A stretch of DNA of 64,000 nt from Gaeumannomyces sp. JS-464 (GCA_002197995.1 NGZR01000001.1:2604001-2668000), one strand, 5' to 3'; numbered from the stretch's first letter, positions 38,487 to 49,742 are shown. Numbers and translations are program-made. The notes: generated from the letters alone by a model not told the origin.

Positions 38487-41080
38487 ATGTCGTCACCCGG
38501 CGAGATGAACCCCGAGTCTGACGAGTTCCAGCAACACGTCTCTCGGCCCAACTTCGTCATCGGCCAGCACGACTCCAGCAGATGGGATGTTCTCTCAGAA
38601 AAACAGCACTCGCACGTCTTGGCATGTGGTGTAAGTCTCCTGCGCCTGCGCGGAAAGGGCAAGGGTAAGGGAATGCACTGACAGACTGACCCCATCCAGT
38701 TCAACTTCCTCACTGCGCCCATCACCAACCGCCACTTCCACAGCCGTGTCGTGGATCTGTACCACTCCCACATCAAGGAGGTCCAGGAGCACGGCCTGAG
38801 TGAAGCCGAGAAGGCGAACCCCTCGCTTCCGGGTCCCATACTGCCCACACTAACCAACGCCGACACTTCCCTATTCCCGAGTCCATATTCTGGCGCTCTG
38901 GTGGCCTACTCTAGCCCCTGGATCGACCTGTGTTCTGAGGACCCGGTGGTTGCGAGCCTGTCGCGGCAAGCCCTCAATCTCGAGGTCGCCTACGCCAACT
39001 TCTGTGGCGCTCGTAGCGTCATCGTCCCCGGGCCCAGGAATGATGCCGATGCCAGGGGCGTCGCCCAGTATGCCCGCGCCATTCAAGAGGCCTTCATTGT
39101 CGGTGTGAGGGTCAACCTCATCGTCCACTTGCCCATGTATCGGGAGCCAGGTCTCGAGGAGAAGGAGGACCTGCTTTCTACCACCGTGAAACGGACTCCG
39201 AACAACCCGCTGTCTAGCGAAGCCGCTGAGATAGACCTGTTTGGTGTTTGGGGTACTTGGCACACCATCAGAAGTGTCAACGAGTACACTGCTAAGCTCT
39301 TTGTTGGTACGGGGTACCTCTCCTTTCCTCATCTCCGTGGGATCACGGTCCGTATGAACTAGTGCCACGCCCAAGTCAGCTAACTTGTGGCTCGTAGCTC
39401 TCAGGATCCCTCGCAGGCTCCCGGACCAGGACCTCCAGACTCGTTGGTTCTCTGAGCCATTGCATTATCTGACCTTCGGCCCGACAACCTTTCAGGAGAA
39501 CAGGACGGGCAACCCCTCGTTCGGCAAACATCATCAGGACATGATCAACATGTACATGCGGCTGAAGAACTACCCCTGGATGATCGTATACGATGTCGGC
39601 CCAACTGCAGAAGAGCTTGCCAAACTTACAGCCGCCGAGTTCCCCAGCCTCGCAGAAGCACACAATGGCAGGAACAGCGGCACATCCAGGCCAGGGCGCA
39701 ACCCCCAGGTCGCATATCTCCAATATTTGGAGCGCCAGCAGCCTCCGTATTCAGCACTGGAGACGCCCGCGCTGCTCAGCTTCCAGGACTGGCTGCAATC
39801 ACCACTGCAGCCGCTGTCGGACAACCTCGAGTCGTCCACGTACGAGATGTTTGAGGGCGATCCCGTCAAATACGACCAGTACGAAAAGGCCATCACCGAA
39901 GCCATGGCCGAGTGGAAGATCCTCAACAAGCCGACCTCGTCCAGCGACGGCGCGCTCGTCGTCGCGGTCGCGGGCGCCGGGCGCGGACCCCTCGTCACGC
40001 GCGTGCTGCGCGCCAGCGCCACAACGGGCTTCCCCGTACAGCTGTGGGCGGTCGAGAAGAACCAAAACGCGTACGTGTACCTGCTGCGCCAGAACGAGCG
40101 CGAGTGGGGCGGCCGCGTGCACGTCGTCAAGACGGACATGCGCGGGTGGGACGGCCCTGTGCTGCCGGGCGGCGGCGCGGCGGCCCACGGCACGGCAGCA
40201 CCGGCGGTCGACATACTCGTCACGGAGCTCCTGGGCTCGTTCGGCGACAACGAGCTCTCGCCCGAGTGCCTCGACGGCATCCAGCGCCACCTGGCGCGGC
40301 CGCACGGCATCTCGATCCCGCACTCGTACACGGCGCACCTGTCGCCCGCCGCGCACCCACGCATCCACGCCGACCTGGCCAGCCGCCACGCCACGGGCTC
40401 GGCCGGCGGGCCCGACGCGCACGTCTTCGAGACGCCCTGGGTCGTGCGGCTCTTCGCCATGGACTTCCTTGCCGCCAAGGGCGTCCCCGGGAAGCCGCGC
40501 ATCCAGCAGGCCTGGGAGTTCGTCCACCCGGTGCGCCTGCCCTTCGCTGAGCGCTGGGCGGCGCAGCACGGGCCCCACAGAAAGGTCAACCGCGCCGGCG
40601 GCGGCAGCATGAACCTCGCCGCGGGGCTCAACGAGCATAACGCGCGCCACTGCCATCTCACGTTCGTATGCGGGCGCAGGGGCGCGGTCCATGGCCTGGC
40701 GGGATACTTTGAGTCGACTCTGTACGCGTCGCAGGTGCCCGGCAAGGAGAAGGACCTGATCGAGATCAGCATACACCCGGAGCGTATCGACCAGAAGAGC
40801 AAGGACATGATCTCGTGGTTCCCTATATTCTTTCCTCTCAAGGTATGTCTTCCCCGTCTGCCTGGTTTTGTGTTGTGATTATTAATGGCATTTGTTGTTG
40901 TCGTCATATATAGCAACCGCTTTACTTCCCTGAGGATGCCGAGCTGGAGGTTAGCATGTGCGGCAGACGGACGACACCAAGTGTGGTGGTGGCGCCTTCA
41001 TCTGGGTCGGCCCCACGCAGCGTGTCAAGGTCGGGGCCTCGGAGATGCATAGCAGTCGCAAGGTCGCTTGCTTAATGTGA
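38487..41080 (+). CDS. PRMT5: Protein arginine methyltransferase PRMT5 (Skb1/Hsl7)
   Basis: Type II arginine methyltransferase making symmetric dimethylarginine on Sm proteins and histones. Exons 38487-38630, 38700-39306, 39398-40842 and 40914 to the end. The N-terminal TIM barrel starts at FNFLTAPITNRHFHSRVVDL. The SAM site VVAVAGAGRGPLVTRVLRA and the double-E loop ELLGSFGDNELSPECLDG are intact, and the beta-barrel follows. In the last exon one G appears missing after EVSM. Restoring the frame gives a tail ending SSRKVACLM with stop 41078-41080, which fits the family; the uncorrected frame stops at 41075. The very N-terminus before FNFL is shorter than usual, so an upstream exon may be missed. 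Its neighbour SmF belongs to the Sm class that PRMT5 substrates come from. Confidence 0.93.
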
Positions 41081-41554
41081 GGAACAGGTTAGAGCGCTCG
41101 CCAAAGGGAAGGAAAAGTCTAGAGTTTGGCCATTGGTTTTTTTTTTTTTTTTTTTTTTTTTTTGGTTGGTTGTGGTAGGGTGTGGAATATTTGGAGGATT
41201 TTGATTTTGCTGCTTGGCAGCCATCTAAGCACTGGCCCAAGGCAGCGGCTCTTCCGCTCACGAAACGGGTATCTCCAGTTGTATAAGGGAGCACCTCGAC
41301 CTGATTTTTCCGTCGGGGGAAAAACATGACGAACCGCAAGTTCCCACAAGAAAAGCGCCGTCTACCCGTTGCTCCGGTTCGGTTTTTGGGTATTCGCTTT
41401 CATCGATCGACTGTTGTCTCCTCAAGAGCTTGAAGGGGGTGGTTGCTTGGGAGTCATCCTTCTGATGTGCTGCCAATTCAATCCCAACCCAAGCACCGTC
41501 GGCTCCCATCCATTCGACTACCTGTGCACCTTACTTTTCTCCCCAGTGGTCCCC
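41081..41554. other. Convergent intergenic region PRMT5 / SmF
   Basis: 474 bp of 3' flanks of two convergent genes, including the long T homopolymer at 41137-41163. No gene supported. Confidence 0.6.
41137..41163. repeat. 27-nt T homopolymer
   Basis: Uninterrupted run of 27 T between convergent genes. Its length is likely imprecise given the homopolymer problems elsewhere. No AATAAA-like signal precedes it on the minus strand, so a retroposed poly(A) tail is not supported. Confidence 0.85.
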
Positions 41555-42032
41555 TTATTCCTCCATCTTGGTGTCGGCGCCCTCGCCGTCGGCGCCGCGG
41601 ATCCACAGGACGTTGTTGCACCTGATGAGGATCTGGCCCAGGTCGCCGGCGAGCTTCTGGTCGATGTACTCCTGGGCGCCGCTGAGCTGGATGTTCATGT
41701 AGCTGTCGATGCTGACTAGCCGGCCCTTGTACTCGGTCTCGCCCCACTTTAGGCGCACGTAGACATCCTTGTTCACCCTATATTGCTGTCAGTATCTGGC
41801 AAGTTTGCGTGTTGTGGTTCGACGCATCGTTGGTGGCGGTGGTGGTATTGGTGCGGGGAAGAGGGCGAGGTCAGGGCGCACAGGTCTTGCAGCATCGGCC
41901 GCGGGTTGATGGGCACGAACTGTGCGCGGCGCGTGGGTTAGCAGGGCAATTCCTAGAGCTGAGGGGGATATACGTCGCGGGCCGGGGCATTGGGGAAAGG
42001 GCCCTCGCTGTAAAGTGACAACGTACACTCAT
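41555..42032 (-). CDS. SmF: Sm protein F (U snRNP core)
   Basis: Core subunit of the heptameric Sm ring of spliceosomal U1, U2, U4 and U5 snRNPs. Three exons: a six-base coding first exon 42032-42027 (ATG AGT), 41919-41882 and 41777-41555, giving 88 residues with no frame break. [20 protein letters not shown] opens the Sm1 motif ([20 protein letters not shown]), and [13 protein letters not shown] is the Sm2 motif, followed by a short acidic tail. Length and order match SmF exactly. Donors are GTACGT and GTGCGC, acceptors CGCACAG and AATATAG. It is convergent with PRMT5 and divergent from the AT-hook gene. Confidence 0.93.
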
Positions 42033-42452
42033 GGTTGCGGCTGTGGTTTGCGGTCGCTCTGCTGGAGCTTGTTGTGGTTGCCGCCGACTTTTGGCGCAGA
42101 CGTTGGAGGGAGATGGAGGCTCAAATCAACGGTCGCTGGTCCCAGCCTGAACCGTCAGCTTTGCAATGATGGGCAAATGCGCTTGACGCTGCCAGGGTAC
42201 TGGGCGGTCAGGCCAACGGGCCCACTATTCAACCCCCACCAACGGGCGCAGAGGAGCCCAAGCTTGCCCACGTGAGCGCGTGTTTAAGCTGTTTTCTGCT
42301 GCGACGCATTTTGGACCAGGGCCGCGTTGCGTCGCGTTATCCCCCCGCTCCACCCACGCAGACACGTGCCGCGATCCTGCCAGGGGACATCGACGACGAC
42401 CACCACCACCGCTGATAAGTGTCAATGGAGAGGAGCCGGTGCAACAGAAATC
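42033..42452. promoter_or_regulatory. Divergent promoter region SmF / AT-hook gene
   Basis: 420 bp between start codons, containing the leaders of both genes. A CACC-rich segment (42385-42415) lies just before the AT-hook gene start. No specific site assigned. Confidence 0.35.
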
Positions 42453-44983
42453 ATGGCAACCCGACGTGTGATTGAAGACTCGGACGACGAGGGCAGCGAC
42501 TTCAGCCCGCCTAGGAGTCCGGCCTACTCGCTGCTCACGGACGTGGCAGATCGCGACAACGACCACCATGTGGCCGAAGGCCATGCTGCGGCGGGGCCAG
42601 CACTCCTCGACAGCACGGGCGGCGCGCCGCACGCCTCTAGGAGCGGCTCGACAGACCCGGCCTTCTTCGAGCGGGTCTACCAGGAGCAGAGCAGGACAGT
42701 GGAGGCCTTGGACGGCGCAACCATCCCGCAGACCGCCGCGCTGTCGAACGACGTTAGATCTGGGGACCGGCCGCCCGAGACGGCGTCGTCCATCACGGAC
42801 CCCGCCGCCGGGTCCAGGGGCAAACGCCGCATCTCGGGCGCGGCCGCGGCCGCGGTTGCCGACCTGACCCAGGTGACCACGCCCGGCCGGCCGTCCCGCA
42901 AGGCCGACAACGCCGCCGTGTGGGACGTGCCGAGCAGCCCAGCCACCGGGGGCCAGGGGTTGTCGTCCAAGACCGCCAAGGTCTACGGGAAACGTAAGCG
43001 CGCGCAGGTCTCGGCCGGGTTCGCGACGCTGGAGGGGCCAGCGGAGGCCTTGCACGTGACTTCGTCGTTGTCCTCGCCCGTGGCGAAGCGGCCGCGCGCT
43101 GCTGCGCAAGCCAGCCCGCGGTCGCCGGGCGACCAGCTCGCGGACGAGCTTAGCCTGGGCGGAAACAGCCGGAGGGCGGTGGTGCGCGGGACTGAGAGCT
43201 CGCAGGCTGGAGGAGGCGACGACGTGGACCTGGTCGTCATCCCCAGGAGCGGCGATCTGGTCCGGCCGTCAGGTGCAGGGTCCGGTGTGACGTGTGCGCC
43301 GGGCCAGACGCAGATCCGCGAGACTCAGAACGCGAGGATCGAGGTCATGCTGCCGCAAACGCTCAGCTCTAGCCAGAAACAGGCTTATAAGGTCTTCAGC
43401 TTGTCGTCGGAGCCGAGTCCTGAAGACGGCAGCTCGTCGCTTCCGAATCGGCTGGAGCACTCGGGTCAGAAATCAAGTGGTGTCACTGTCGCTGTCTCAA
43501 CTCCTAGTCACTTTGCCTCATCCTCCCACAAGGTGGACGGCAGCGATCTCCCCTCAACGGCTGATGTTCCGCCACCAACCTCCACAAATAAAAGGGGCAG
43601 AAAGAGAAAATCAAACCCGGTAGTGAGTGAAGTTGAAATCTCTTGTTGTCTAAACCAAGTACAGAGTTACTAGTCTCACTCCTAACCCGCGTCTCTATAG
43701 CCAACCTCCTCACCAGACATCTTTGCGGAAGAGGATACCAGGACCTCAAAAAAGCCAAAGAAATTCATCTACTATGATGACTCTTGGGAGCCCAAGGGGG
43801 ACAGGGGGACACCGGGGATGTGCGCAACGATCCAGCCGAACCAGGTCATCGGCAGCCACCGAGGGCCTGCCGGACACGCAACTACCAGGGGCATTACCAG
43901 ACACGCAGGTGCCCGGGGCCCTGCCCGACACCCAGCCGCCAGGTGCTTTGCCAGATGCCCAGCCATTCGGGGGTTTGCCAGACACACAACCGCCAGGCGT
44001 CCTATTAGCGAGAGAGATGCCCGGAGGACTACCAGACACCCAACCACCACTACCGCCACCACCAGGTTTCGCCAATCAAGCAACTGAACAGGACCGGGAT
44101 CCTCAAGATGAGCCCACACTAGACCCGCCAGATGAGTACCGAGGACAGAGCACAGATCCGATTTTGATAATGTCGTCGGATCAAGAGACCGGGCCGAGCC
44201 GCATCCCAGAAAAGCCAGCAAAACCTCAAAAGAAAAGGGGCCGCAAGAAGAAAGAGGTGGCTAAACCTCCCGAGCCGGCGGCGGCCCCCGCAGAACCTGC
44301 AGCGGGCGATGACGTCACCTGCACGAGTGCCGCGATACAACAACCAGGTGCATCGGCGGAGATTTTTGAAAACGTCGATGCAGCACCTGTACCCGTGCTC
44401 GAAACCCCGGCGGTCGAAGTACTTCCAAAGAAGAAAAGGGGAAGGCCCAAGGCATGCAATACTACCCAGGAAGTCGATAAATGCCCGTGGTCGAAGCTGA
44501 GGCATCAGCAAAGAAGAAGAGGGGGAGGCCCAAGAAATCCGCAGCCAAAGTTGCAGAGCCCACTGCTAAGAACGAGATGGCCGCCGAAAGCGTTAGCGCT
44601 GCAGCGCTGTCCCGCCAACAGACTCGACCGGCCCCGCCGCGACGAGGGCGCTGTCGGAGGTTAGCGACGGCAACTCCCAAAAGAAGACATCCCGAGCTCC
44701 TGCGGAGTCCCCAGAGGGGGCCAACGACAACGGCAGCAGCAAGGCCAGCACAGGCCTGGCCGGGAAGGGAAAGGAAAACGACGATCTCGATGGTGGCTCC
44801 AAAAGCAGCGCCGCGGCCACGCCTGCCAAGGATGTGCCAAAGGAGACAGCAGCAGTAGTCGCGAAGCCGGCGGGCACCACCAACGGCTGCAGCCCGGCGG
44901 GCCAGGCTGGCAAGGTGACTTACCGGGTGGGACTGAGCAGGAGGTCTCGGATCGCTCCCTTACTGAAGTCGTTGCGCAAGTGA
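42453..44983 (+). CDS. AT-hook chromatin-type protein with LPDTQ repeats
   Basis: Starts MATRRVIEDSDDEGSDF. Exon 1 ends at about 43622 (GTGAGT), exon 2 begins 43701 after CTAAC...CTATAG and opens TSSPDIFAEEDTRTSKKPKK. The protein is low-complexity, Ser/Pro/Ala-rich and probably disordered. Four AT-hook-like motifs are seen: KRGRKRKS (about 43590), KKRGRKKK (about 44231), KKKRGRPK (about 44428) and KKKRGRPKKS (about 44511); the GRP core binds the AT minor groove. A nine-residue repeat block lies between. It ends KVTYRVGLSRRSRIAPLLKS, an ordered basic motif that I have no name for. The frame breaks by one base near 43800, 44470 and 44615, each time continuing in a biased, in-character frame, as expected of indel errors. 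A nuclear DNA-binding role is inferred. Confidence 0.75.
43863..44061 (+). repeat. 27-bp coding minisatellite (LPDTQxPGA units)
   Basis: Seven consecutive 27-bp units encode variants of L-P-D-T-Q-x-P-G-A: clean in units 1-3, altered in units 4-6 and cut off in unit 7. Silent and replacement differences between units show the array is not freshly expanded. The frame stays open throughout, so selection on the peptide is likely. Confidence 0.85.
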
Positions 44984-46444
44984 CGAGGGAAAGGATGGGA
45001 TTGCCGAGTTTGCTGTTATCGGCGATCGATGGCTCCCGGTTTTTTTTTGATTTTTTTTTTGTTGTTTTCATTTTCCGGGCACTTCTTTTTTGGTTGTTTT
45101 GGTCTTACTACTCCCACCCCCTGGTCGAAAGGACGCGGTGGCTGCTAATGTCTGATGAAATAGAGGAGGGTGGCGCTCGGGCTTGATGAGAAAACAACAA
45201 AAGCCAGCAAGATGAGGCGTTTTCTTCTGTTGTTCTGCCCGTGATGATATCGCTGAATGCCATGCCTCATTCACCTTGCCCGCACCACGCCCTCGCCCAT
45301 CTGTGCTTCTCCGAGCTGCAGCACTTACGTACTAACAAAGCCCATCATTCATGGCACCCTGGCTCCGCATGCATTTCGATCCACAGCCAGCTGTGATGTG
45401 GGCGGGAAGGTTGCCGGGGCCCGGGAGCGAGCGAGCGAGCGGTCAGGGCGGGCGGCGGTCAGCGGCGAATGGGCAGCCTTCCCTAGGGGCCCCGCCCGCC
45501 AAGAATGTCATCGGGTCGCCTGCTCCCCGCCAAGACCATGAATTGCATCACCACCTCCCTCGGGCCCTCTCTTTCCCTTCTTTTGACCACCTCCCCCTGG
45601 CCTGCCATTTTTCTTTCCCTCACCCTCTCCTTTGGCTACCGCCGCTTCCAGATGAAGCCTAGTGCGGGGCACAAAATCTTTCCAGAAACCCCACGCTTCT
45701 GCTGGACGGCGCCTTCCCGGGTCGTGGATTCTTGGGGAAAAGGCCCGGCAGCAGCAGCAGCAGCAGCGCTGGCGTGTGCGGAACGTGGCTTCCCTGCCAA
45801 CCTGCTTTTTTCCTACTCAACTCTCCCTCCGCTGCCGTGGCACCGGCAAGCAGGAAGAGGCTGGGATGATGGACCTGCGACTTCCCAAACCAGGAACTCG
45901 CCCGCCCCCAGTCGTTGGGGGAAATACCGCCCATTGGGTGCAATGGCGGATTCCTTTTCCGAAGGCAGGCTAACCTTAGCTTCGACCTTATGTGCCAGTC
46001 AGCCAGCCTTCCACCCAAGCCAAGACATTGCTTTGGCTGTGGTGATTGCTCCATCTCTCCACCACCCGTATCTTCTGTTTTCTTTTGATTTTATTTTTCA
46101 TCGCACTCTTTTTTTCTTCTCCGTCTTCCTCTCTTCCCTGTCTCTGCATGCCCTCGTCATCCTTGTCTTCGTTTTCCTGCTTTGAACCTGGTCCAGTAGA
46201 TCCGCTTTACTAGTCCCTCTCCAAGAAGGTCTAGTTGGTTGCCTGTCTCACACTGCACGCCTTTGGCCAGTCGCGCTGCAGAGCTGCGTGGCAGCTTGGC
46301 AAAAGCGGCCGTATTCTACCTACCTTCGTCTGGGCTGTTTTGTCATCCTTTTTTTTCTCCTCTCCCAGCCGGCCGGGTCTGCATCTGTACATACGTCCGT
46401 CCCATCTCGCCTACTGCAGCTGTGCCTCGGCTGCTCGCCAAACC
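44984..46444. other. Intergenic, no supported gene
   Basis: 1.46 kb between two plus-strand genes. T-rich runs (45039-45065) follow the AT-hook gene. Long CT-rich stretches (45540-45660, 46070-46190) probably belong to the leader/promoter of the threonine-synthase-like gene. Open frames on both strands have no recognisable content. Confidence 0.5.
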
Positions 46445-48386
46445 ATGGGCCGCCCACAGCCGCAATGTGATCCCGACCCCGACCCCCCGCTAAAGGATAC
46501 ACACACGTCGTCTCAACGCTATATAAGCACCCGGGGCCAAGATGATGGGGTACGCGACCTTTATTGCTTGGCAGAACATTGTTGCTTCCTCTCCGTCTTC
46601 TCGCCTCGTGCTGCCTCGCTATCCGTTCCCCCACTGACGACTCCTGGGTTCCAGCTGCTATTCGAAAACAGCTTGTTTGACACCTTCACACCCGACGGCG
46701 GACTGTTCATCCCAGAGAAAGTACCGGTTCTCACACCCTCAGAGTGGCAAGGATGGAGCCGTTTATCCTTCCAGGACATCGCCTTCGACCTACTCTCGAT
46801 CTTCATAAGCCCTTCCGAGATACCACCTGAGGATCTCCGAGGAATTGCCCGCCGCAGCCTCGGTGCCGAGGACAGTGTCGTGCCACCCCTGGTGCGGCTG
46901 TCAGATGGCCTATATCTCCTCGAGCTCTTCCATGGCCCCAGGGGTCTCCCCGAGGACATGGAGCTGCGGCTGCTCGGCAACCTTTTTGAGTACTTCCTTG
47001 CCAGGAGAAATGCTGGCAAGAAAGGGAAAGGTGTGTTGTCACCGTAGTCCCCGAGCTCACGAGAAGCTTGACTAAACACAGGCTCCTGACTTAGACAGAC
47101 ACCACATCGCCATTCTCGACCCCGCCGACGAACCCGCGATTGCGCTCGCGCTCGGGGACAGGAGAGACGTTTCTGTAATCAGGTTACAGTCCGATCATGA
47201 GCAGGAAGACCCCGCCCAGTATGCCAGCCTGGCTGCCGCGAGCAGAAACATTCACACGCTCGTGGTGAAGGGCTCTGTAGATGACTGTGAGGTGAGCAGT
47301 GATGAAACCCACCCGCTCTCAAACCAACTGGGCAGTGCGCACCGAGCGAGTAAATCGCTGGGAAAGGGGCTGCGATGTTGACTGTCGCCTGGTTAGGACA
47401 TCATCGACGTTCTGTTCGCGGTCACTAGTAGGTCGCAGGAGCCGCAACTCAACCTCGCAACGGCGTCGTCGATCAGCTGGGCGCGCACCTTGTCACAGAT
47501 GGTCATCTGGATCCATGCATTCTTCGCCTTGAAGAGGGTGCTCCCGTCGTTTGATATGGAGACCGACCAGGTCAGGCTCGTGCTCCCGACGCGGAACTTC
47601 GATATCATCGCTTGCTTCCTCGTTCGACGTATGGGACTTCCCATCGACAAGATAGTCATCGCGACAGGCGAGAGGGACCCTCTCGTCTCGTTCTGGGCGA
47701 CGTGTCACTACAGGAGGCAGGTGCGGCAGGGGAAACTGCCAGAGCTTCCGGACGATCCGAGGAGCCAGGAGGGTGGCCAGTCACGCCAGCAGCCGCCCAA
47801 CTCGAGGAGAGGCGACGTCTTGGTTACCAGCAGCTTCGAGCGGCTGCTGTGGTATCTGGCGCGCGAGTTCGTCACGATCGCGCACATGGGCGACGCATGG
47901 AACGTCAAGGAGGCCGGCGTCGAGGTGACCAAATGGTTGCGAGACCTCATCGACCACGATTCGTTTGGTCCCGTCTACCAGGACATTACGCGGCTCGGTC
48001 GCTACAATTTTGTGGCGGAACGTATCGCCTTGAAAAAAAGCAACAGCAGCCAGCGAAGTGCAGATGCAACATCGGGGGACGCTGACACGGATAGTCTGCC
48101 AGCGGACTTTCGATGGGACGCGTGCGAGGCGACGGCTGCTGGGGTTGTTGCATCGCAAAGGTCGCTCTTGCGCACCGGGATAAATGTGCCGCATATATCG
48201 CTCGCACCCGTGGCGTACCGCAAGACGCGGAACGGGGGCAAGACTGGTGATAGGAGGGCGTCGGTCTCGTCGAACTGGGGCACCACGACGAGCGCGCCCG
48301 TTCAGAAGATTGCGAATGACTGGCGAGCTGTTCGTGCTGCCATCGCTGAGCTTGTTGAGAAGGACTCGATGCGAGCTACAGAGTGA
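46445..48386 (+). CDS. Threonine synthase-like protein lacking the PLP site (probable pseudoenzyme)
   Basis: Four exons, 46445-46549, 46655-47030, 47095-47291 and 47397-48386, join in phase to 555 residues with no frame break. The N-terminus RYISTRGQDDG ... FTPDGGLFIPEKVPVL and the later LLGNLFEYFL, SISWARTLSQM and RRMGLPIDKIVIAT are threonine synthase signatures, and the length is near the family's. The catalytic site is gone. The block after FHGP reads RGLPEDMELR, so the PLP-binding lysine (FKD in active enzymes) is Glu at about residue 135. The Ser/Gly/Thr phosphate-binding loop is replaced by LDPADEPAIALALG, and the Gly-Asn-Phe-Gly-Asp loop reads RNFDI. It should not make threonine; a regulatory or binding role is inferred. 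Intact reading frame and splice sites argue against a decayed pseudogene. Confidence 0.85.
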
Positions 48387-48971
48387 TCTGTTTCCCTGCC
48401 CGCTTCCTCCTACTCCTAGATGTCGACTCCAGCATTACACCATCAAAGTACAGCAGACAGTCCTAGCGGAAGGGGGTTGTTCTAGTAGCAGTGTCAGCCT
48501 AGGGGAACCTGCCGTGTGGTAACATTACTGTATTGCAGACAGACGGATAGTGATATGTCTGTTAGTTTGCTGTCAACTTCAGACTGAAGAGTCAACTTGT
48601 CAGGGGAGTATGATATGTCTCTTCTACGCTTGGTGATGTTGAGTGCTTGCTTGCCGTCGTCAAGCCCCCGGGTTTGTCTCGTCGCTCTCTGGGAAGTTGG
48701 AAGGGAGTTATGCGTGCTTGCTTGCTTTTGCGATCTCGTCAGCTTCAAGGTGTGTCATCCGAGAACAAGCAGGCGTTGACTCCCTAGTCTGACTATGGTC
48801 CCTGCATTTCCGCGAGTATATAGAGAGGGCGTTGGGTGTATTCTGGCCTTCCCTTTTTTCTATCCCCAGCATCATCACGCCGATCTCTCTACACCCTTGA
48901 ACACTTCATCTGCTTCCTGGATCCAGATTCCAAATCAACGAAAACTACTCAACAACTACAACATCGACAAG
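48387..48971. other. Intergenic, promoter of the SMP-like gene
   Basis: 585 bp between two plus-strand genes. It contains a TATA element near 48816 and otherwise nothing recognised. Confidence 0.55.
48816..48825 (+). promoter_or_regulatory. TATA element of the SMP-like gene
   Basis: GTATATAGAG lies about 150 bp before the 48972 ATG, followed by a CT-rich leader. This suits a strongly expressed or inducible small-protein gene. Confidence 0.45.
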
Positions 48972-49290
48972 ATGCCTGGAGACAACAAGACGCAGAGCTC
49001 GAAGAATCTCATGGATTCGGAGGCTGCGGCTAGGATCCAGTCTGCCAACGTAAGTGTTACACACTCGTCCACCGCCCACGCGCTGCAAAGGACCTCCTGT
49101 AGGGGTAGGGAGGATATGTGTACTCCCAGCCATGGCAGGTTATCCGTTTGTGTTTAGACGCTAACAATATGCCCGGCTCTTCTACCAATAGGACAAGAAG
49201 GGCAACGATCAGGACCGCTTCAAAGCGGCTGCTCAGCAGGCGGCGGCCAAGAACGAGGCCGCTGGCAAGAAGGGATCGGAGAAGAAGTAA
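48972..49290 (+). CDS. Small hydrophilic SMP/LEA-like protein
   Basis: Two exons, 48972-49049 and 49192-49290 (GTAAGT; CTAAC branch; ATAG), give 58 residues. The sequence is hydrophilic, Lys/Ala/Asp/Gln-rich, with SEAAARIQSAN and then DRFKAAAQQAAAKNEAAGKK. The A-x-R-I-Q-S-A core resembles the seed-maturation-protein (SMP) motif found in fungal conidial, desiccation- and heat-induced LEA-type proteins. That resemblance is short, so the family call is tentative. No signal peptide. A role in stress tolerance or dormancy is inferred only. Confidence 0.65.
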
Positions 49291-49742
49291 CTCCCACACG
49301 GCGCATTCCAGAATCATGGGTAAACGGCATCTGGCCGTGTTCTTCTTGGTGATGGGGAATGGGGCTACTGGGTGGAAGGGGTCTTGACGGGGGATTGGGG
49401 TTGTTCACGGCAAGGAAGTAGAAGGACTATTGGATGGGCTTGGCTGAGTGACGGGAGTTAGCAATCCAATCTGATTATCACTGCACACTGGTCCTTGTTC
49501 AATGCGCGTTGCTGTTCACTCTGTGTTGAGTAACTATGTGCTGCTATTCACTATACTCTGGCTGCCGCTTGTCCATGCCCGTTCATCTGTATAAGAGTGC
49601 CGAGATGTTCGCTTTCCCCGCTCGACTAATATAGCGTTTTCGAACCATCGATTCAGCACGAAAGAAAACCTCCCTCCTTCTACAGTCAATCGACTCGAAC
49701 ACATCTCTCTCCTGTTACGCACTTGATCGGACCAGACTAGAG
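49291..49742. promoter_or_regulatory. Promoter region of small tandem gene 1
   Basis: 450 bp between the SMP-like gene and small gene 1. TATAAGAG at 49590-49597 is the likely TATA box, about 150 bp before the start codon. Confidence 0.45.

Noticed and set aside
39799..40776. 325-codon frame antisense to PRMT5
   Set aside because: Mirrors the conserved methyltransferase domain; no independent signature.
41137..41163. T run as a reverse-strand poly(A) tail of a retrocopy
   Set aside because: No AATAAA-like signal precedes it on that strand and no duplication is seen; simple homopolymer is more likely.
46445..48386. Threonine synthase homologue as an ordinary biosynthetic enzyme
   Set aside because: Catalytic lysine and phosphate-binding loop are absent although the surrounding motifs are aligned and the frame is intact.
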